Source of the DNA: Thermoplasmata archaeon
Lineage (GTDB): Archaea; Thermoplasmatota; Thermoplasmata; Lutacidiplasmatales; UBA184
Reading direction: 5' to 3'
DNA: 9,297 bases
NCBI GenBank assembly: GCA_021828715.1
Contig: JAJZDF010000014.1
Location: forward strand, 1 to 9,297
Under the pieces are notes generated by a model that worked only from the letters and a program-made list of their open reading frames with translations, was not told where the DNA came from and ran no database searches. Shown piece after piece: positions 6,349 through 9,297 of the stretch. Both the position numbers and the translations under genes were made by a program. Numbering within the stretch: position 1 is the stretch's first letter; each line of letters starts with the position of its first letter.

Positions 6349-7016
6349 GCGGATCCCGCGAGCCGGCCCCGCCGACGTTCTCCGCCGACCCCGGCGAGGA
6401 CACCGGGCCGGTCGTCACCCGCCCGGAGGCGGCCCCGCCGCCGCCGTTCCCGCTGCCCCCTCTCTTCGGGAAGTACTCGTTCGAGGGGATCGAGGTCCAC
6501 GACATGGGCCTCCAGCCGTACCTCTACCTCCACCCCGTCTACGCCCCGCACACCGAGGGGCGGCTCGCCGGCCGGCCGTTCCAGAAGACGCGCATGCATC
6601 TCGTGGAGCGGCTCGCGAACTGCCTCATGAAGGGGGCGAAGTTCACCGGCAAGAAGTCGAAGGCCCTCGCGACGGTGCGGCGCGCGTTCGACGAGCTCGC
6701 GCGGAAGGAGCCGGGGAAGAACCCGCTCCAGCTGCTCGTGGACGCGGTCGAGAACGCCGCCCCCCGCGAGGAGGTGACCCGCCTCCAGTTCGGCGGGATG
6801 TCCGTTCCGCGCGCCGTGGACGCGGCGCCGGCCCGCCGCCTGAACGTCGCGATCCGCAACCTCGCGGCCGGGGCGATCCAGGGCTCTCACAAGTCGACCA
6901 AGGCGATCCATACGTGTCTCGCCGACGAGATCCGGCTCGCCGCGAAGGGCGATCAGACGTCGTACGCGGTCGGGCGCAAGGAAGAGGTCGAGCGCGTCGC
7001 GCAGTCGGCGCGATAG
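6345..7016 (+). CDS. rps7: Small ribosomal subunit protein uS7
   Basis: uS7 nucleates assembly of the 30S head and contacts E-site tRNA. The protein has 223 residues. Archaeal uS7 signatures are [10 protein letters not shown] (42-51), [20 protein letters not shown], the [20 protein letters not shown] helix, [10 protein letters not shown] and the C-terminal [20 protein letters not shown] leading to an SAR end. Residues 1-40 are an unusual proline-rich, weakly acidic leader ahead of the conserved core, somewhat longer than the short tail I would expect in archaea. The start ATG overlaps the uS12 stop by four bases (ATGA), which suggests translational coupling; a GGAG at 6330-6333 is 11 nt upstream, a little far for a strong Shine-Dalgarno. 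The stop is 21 nt before the EF-2 start. The N-terminal extension is in frame with no better internal start, since the next ATG (6504) falls inside the conserved core. Confidence 0.96.
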   Translation: MSGSREPAPPTFSADPGEDTGPVVTRPEAAPPPPFPLPPLFGKYSFEGIEVHDMGLQPYLYLHPVYAPHTEGRLAGRPFQKTRMHLVERLANCLMKGAKFTGKKSKALATVRRAFDELARKEPGKNPLQLLVDAVENAAPREEVTRLQFGGMSVPRAVDAAPARRLNVAIRNLAAGAIQGSHKSTKAIHTCLADEIRLAAKGDQTSYAVGRKEEVERVAQSAR

Positions 7017-7027
7017 GTCGGCGCTCC

Positions 7028-7033
7028 GGAGGT
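7028..7033 (+). promoter_or_regulatory. Shine-Dalgarno of the EF-2 gene
   Basis: GGAGGT lies four bases before the ATG at 7038, in the 21-nt gap after uS7. It is the one clear, well-spaced Shine-Dalgarno in the window. It contrasts with the first genes of the transcription units, which lack one and look leaderless, as is common in archaea where operon-internal genes use ribosome binding sites. It also fixes the EF-2 start. Confidence 0.75.
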
Positions 7034-7037
7034 ACCC

Positions 7038-9239
7038 ATGACCCACATCCGAGCCGAACTGGCGAAGGCCATTCCCGACATGATGCGGAATCTGGACCAG
7101 ATCCGCAACATCGGCATCATCGCGCACATCCACCACGGAAAGACGACGCTCTCCGACAACCTGCTCGCCGCCGCGGGGATGATCTCGAACGAGCTCGCGG
7201 GCAAGCAGCTCTACCTCAACTTCGACGAGCAGGAGCAGGCCCGGCTGCTGACGATCAACAACGCCGACGTCACGATCGTCCACGAGTACGGCGACACCCG
7301 CTACCTCATCAACCTCATCGACACGCCCGGCCACGTCGACTTCGGCGGGGACGTCACCCGCGCCATGCGCGCGGTCGACGGGGCGGTCGTCGTCGTCTGC
7401 GCGGTCGAGGGCGTGATGGCGCAGACCGAGACGGTCCTCCGGCAGGCGCTCCGCGAGAAGGTGAAGCCGGTCCTGTTCATCAACAAGGTCGACCGGGCGA
7501 TCAAGGAGCTCCAGCTGACCGCGGAGGCGCTCCAGAAGCGGTTCACCGCGATCATCTCCGAAGTGAACGAATTGATCCGCCGGATGGCCCCGGAGGAGTT
7601 CGTCGACGAGTGGAGCGTCGATCCGCGCGACGGCTCCGTCGCGTTCGGAAGCGGCTACGACAACTGGGCGATCAGCGTCCCGTACATGCAGAAGACGGGC
7701 GTCAAGTTCCCCGACATCATCGACTACGTCTCCACCGGACGCACCAAGGAGATCGCGCAGCGGGCCAAGATCAACGACGTCGTCTTCGACATGGTGGTCC
7801 GCCACCTGCCGAGCCCGAAGGTCGCGCAGAAGTACCGCATCCCGAACATCTGGAAGGGCGACACGACCTCGTCGGTCGGCCAGGCGATGGTGGCGACCTC
7901 CGCCGAGGGCCCGACGTCGTTCATGGTCACGGACATCACGATGGACCCGGCCGCCGGGGAGATCGCCACCGGGCGCGTCTTCTCCGGGAAGCTGCAGAAG
8001 GGGATGGAGCTCGCGGTGGTCGGGACGAAGATCCGCAACCGGATCCAGCACGTCTCGCTGTTCATGGGCCCCGAGCGGCTGATGGTCGAGGAGGTCACCG
8101 CGGGGAACATCGCCGCGGTCATCGGCCTCACCGACGCGTTCGCCGGCACGACGATGTCGACGGACCCGGTGATGGCGCCGTTCGAGGAGATCCGGCACGT
8201 CTCCGAGCCGGTGGTCACGGTCGCGATCGAGCCGAAGCGCATGGCCGACCTGCCGAAGCTGATCGAGGTGATGCGCAAGGTCGGCAAGGAGGACGCGAGC
8301 CTGCGCGTCGAGATCAACCAGGAGACCGGCGAGCACCTCCTGTCGGGGATGGGCGAGCTCCACCTCGAGATCACCCAGTTCCGGATCATCAACGACTACA
8401 AGGTCGAGATCCAGGCGTCGAAGCCGATCGTCGTCTACCGGGAGCTCGTCCGGCATGCCGGCGGTCCGTTCGAGGGGAAGAGCCCGAACAAGCACAACAA
8501 GTTCTACTTCGAGGTCGAGGCCCTCCCCGCGGCGGTCGTCCAGGCGATCAAGGACGGCGAGATCCCGCAGGGGAAGTCGTTCAAGGACACCAAGGCGCTC
8601 GTCACGAAGCTCGACACCCTCGGGGTCTCCCGCGACGAGGGGCGGGGGATCATCGCCGTCGAGGGGACGAACATCCTGTTCGACGTGACGAAGGGGATCC
8701 AGTACCTCAACGAGACGATGGATCTCATCGTCGACGCCTTCAAGGAGGCGATGGGCCGCGGCCCGCTCGCCAACGAGAAGGTCTTCGGCCTCAAGGTCCG
8801 CCTGGTCGACGCGAAGCTCCACGAGGATTCGATCCACCGCGGCCCGGCCCAGACGATCCCCGCCGCCCGCAGCGGGATCTACGGCGCGATGTGCCTCGGC
8901 GACCGGATGCTCCTCGAGCCGTTCCAGAAGGTCACCGTCAACGTTCCCCAGGAGGTCCTCGCGGGGGCGACCCGCGAGCTCCAGCGCCGCCGGGGCGAGA
9001 TCCTCGACATGACGAGCGTCGGCGACCTCCAGACGGTGACCGCCAAGGTCCCCGTCGCCGAGATGTTCGGCTTCGCCTCCGACATCCGTTCCGCCACCGC
9101 CGGCAAGGTCCTCTGGGCGACCGAATCGATGGGGTTCGAGCCGGTGCCGCTCGAGCTGGAAAAGACGGTCGTCGGGGAGATCCGCCAGCGGCGCGGGCTC
9201 AAGCCCGAGCCGTACGACGCAAGCTACTACTCCGGGTAG
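7038..9239 (+). CDS. fusA: Translation elongation factor EF-2 (aEF-2), with altered G1 and switch I
   Basis: EF-2 is the GTPase that drives ribosomal translocation. The protein has 733 residues, normal for archaea, and all five domains are present through the archaeal ending PEPYDASYYSG. GTPase motifs are G1 AHIHHGKTT (29-37), switch I/G2 ARLLTI (68-73), G3 DTPGHVDF (95-102) and G4 NKVD (149-152). The domain III-IV region includes LLSGMGELHLE and GKSPNKHNKFYF. Domain IV carries the diphthamide target His600 within HEDSIHRGPAQ, the same number as in Pyrococcus. Two departures from the family stand out: the G1 Asp is His32 (usual AHxDHGKTT), and switch I reads RLLTI instead of RGITI, with the Mg-binding threonine kept (Thr72). 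The rest is conserved enough that this is surely the working EF-2. It is the third gene of the cluster; no EF-1A gene follows within the 58 bases left. The name fusA (also fus or aef2) is by convention. Confidence 0.97.
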   Translation: MTHIRAELAKAIPDMMRNLDQIRNIGIIAHIHHGKTTLSDNLLAAAGMISNELAGKQLYLNFDEQEQARLLTINNADVTIVHEYGDTRYLINLIDTPGHVDFGGDVTRAMRAVDGAVVVVCAVEGVMAQTETVLRQALREKVKPVLFINKVDRAIKELQLTAEALQKRFTAIISEVNELIRRMAPEEFVDEWSVDPRDGSVAFGSGYDNWAISVPYMQKTGVKFPDIIDYVSTGRTKEIAQRAKINDVVFDMVVRHLPSPKVAQKYRIPNIWKGDTTSSVGQAMVATSAEGPTSFMVTDITMDPAAGEIATGRVFSGKLQKGMELAVVGTKIRNRIQHVSLFMGPERLMVEEVTAGNIAAVIGLTDAFAGTTMSTDPVMAPFEEIRHVSEPVVTVAIEPKRMADLPKLIEVMRKVGKEDASLRVEINQETGEHLLSGMGELHLEITQFRIINDYKVEIQASKPIVVYRELVRHAGGPFEGKSPNKHNKFYFEVEALPAAVVQAIKDGEIPQGKSFKDTKALVTKLDTLGVSRDEGRGIIAVEGTNILFDVTKGIQYLNETMDLIVDAFKEAMGRGPLANEKVFGLKVRLVDAKLHEDSIHRGPAQTIPAARSGIYGAMCLGDRMLLEPFQKVTVNVPQEVLAGATRELQRRRGEILDMTSVGDLQTVTAKVPVAEMFGFASDIRSATAGKVLWATESMGFEPVPLELEKTVVGEIRQRRGLKPEPYDASYYSG

Positions 9240-9297
9240 TATGTTCCCGATCCCCGGGCGCTCCGGCGGAACGGGAGGACGCTCGGGGCCGCCGTCG

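Noticed and set aside
6273..8837. An 854-codon open frame on the minus strand, antisense to uS7 and EF-2
   Set aside because: Same composition artefact: Arg/Asp/Leu/Val-rich product with no motifs, opposite two strongly conserved genes.
9241..9297. Possible start of a next gene at ATG 9241, one base after the EF-2 stop, open to the window edge
   Set aside because: Only 19 codons, Gly/Pro/Ser-rich, no Shine-Dalgarno of its own, no resemblance to EF-1A or uS10 starts, and it overlaps the hairpin-like sequence.
1..9297. Search for CRISPR arrays, insertion sequences, tRNA or rRNA genes, attachment sites and inteins
   Set aside because: No regularly spaced repeats, transposase-like frames, tRNA-like cloverleaf ends or splicing motifs were noticed by eye; composition is uniform along the window, with no sign of recent transfer.

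Overview
This 9.3 kb window is a chromosomal segment of a very GC-rich archaeon (about 70% G+C by eye), most likely a high-GC member of Thermoplasmata or a close euryarchaeal relative. The reasons are an archaeal uS12-uS7-EF-2 cluster, an EF-2 whose sequence closely follows the Thermoplasma pattern and carries the diphthamide histidine, an archaeal-type family B DNA polymerase, and leaderless genes with a TATA-like box about 25 nt before the start codon. Lineage is inferred from remembered family patterns, not from a search. No mobile element, tRNA, rRNA or CRISPR array was seen, and coding density is close to 100%, with no gene-free stretch above about 60 bases between assigned genes.

Layout: (1) 3-611, minus: N-terminal part of dihydroorotase (pyrC), running off the left edge. 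(2) 668-1755, plus: purM, AIR synthetase, divergent from pyrC; its catalytic body is intact but its start is unresolved and a one-base frame break near the N-terminus is likely. (3) 1771-2781, plus: ten-helix EamA/DMT-type permease. (4) 5182-2729, minus: family B DNA polymerase with all exonuclease and polymerase motifs; its 3' end overlaps the permease gene tail-to-tail by 53 bp. (5) 5852-5205, minus: family 4 (Fe-S) uracil-DNA glycosylase, 22 nt upstream of the polymerase. (6) 5914-9239, plus: uS12, uS7 and EF-2.

The genes fall into four transcription units. pyrC and purM are nucleotide biosynthesis genes (pyrimidine and purine) read outward from one short AT-rich element. The uracil glycosylase and PolB form a genome-maintenance pair, notable because archaeal PolB senses template uracil. 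The translation genes are read divergently from the glycosylase, again from one shared AT-rich element.

The content is mostly housekeeping and I do not see an undescribed multi-gene system. The points most worth a second look are two linked substitutions in the EF-2 GTPase centre (G1 Asp to His, and switch I RGITI to RLLTI), the two single-TATA divergent promoters, the uracil glycosylase-PolB pairing, and the purM start.
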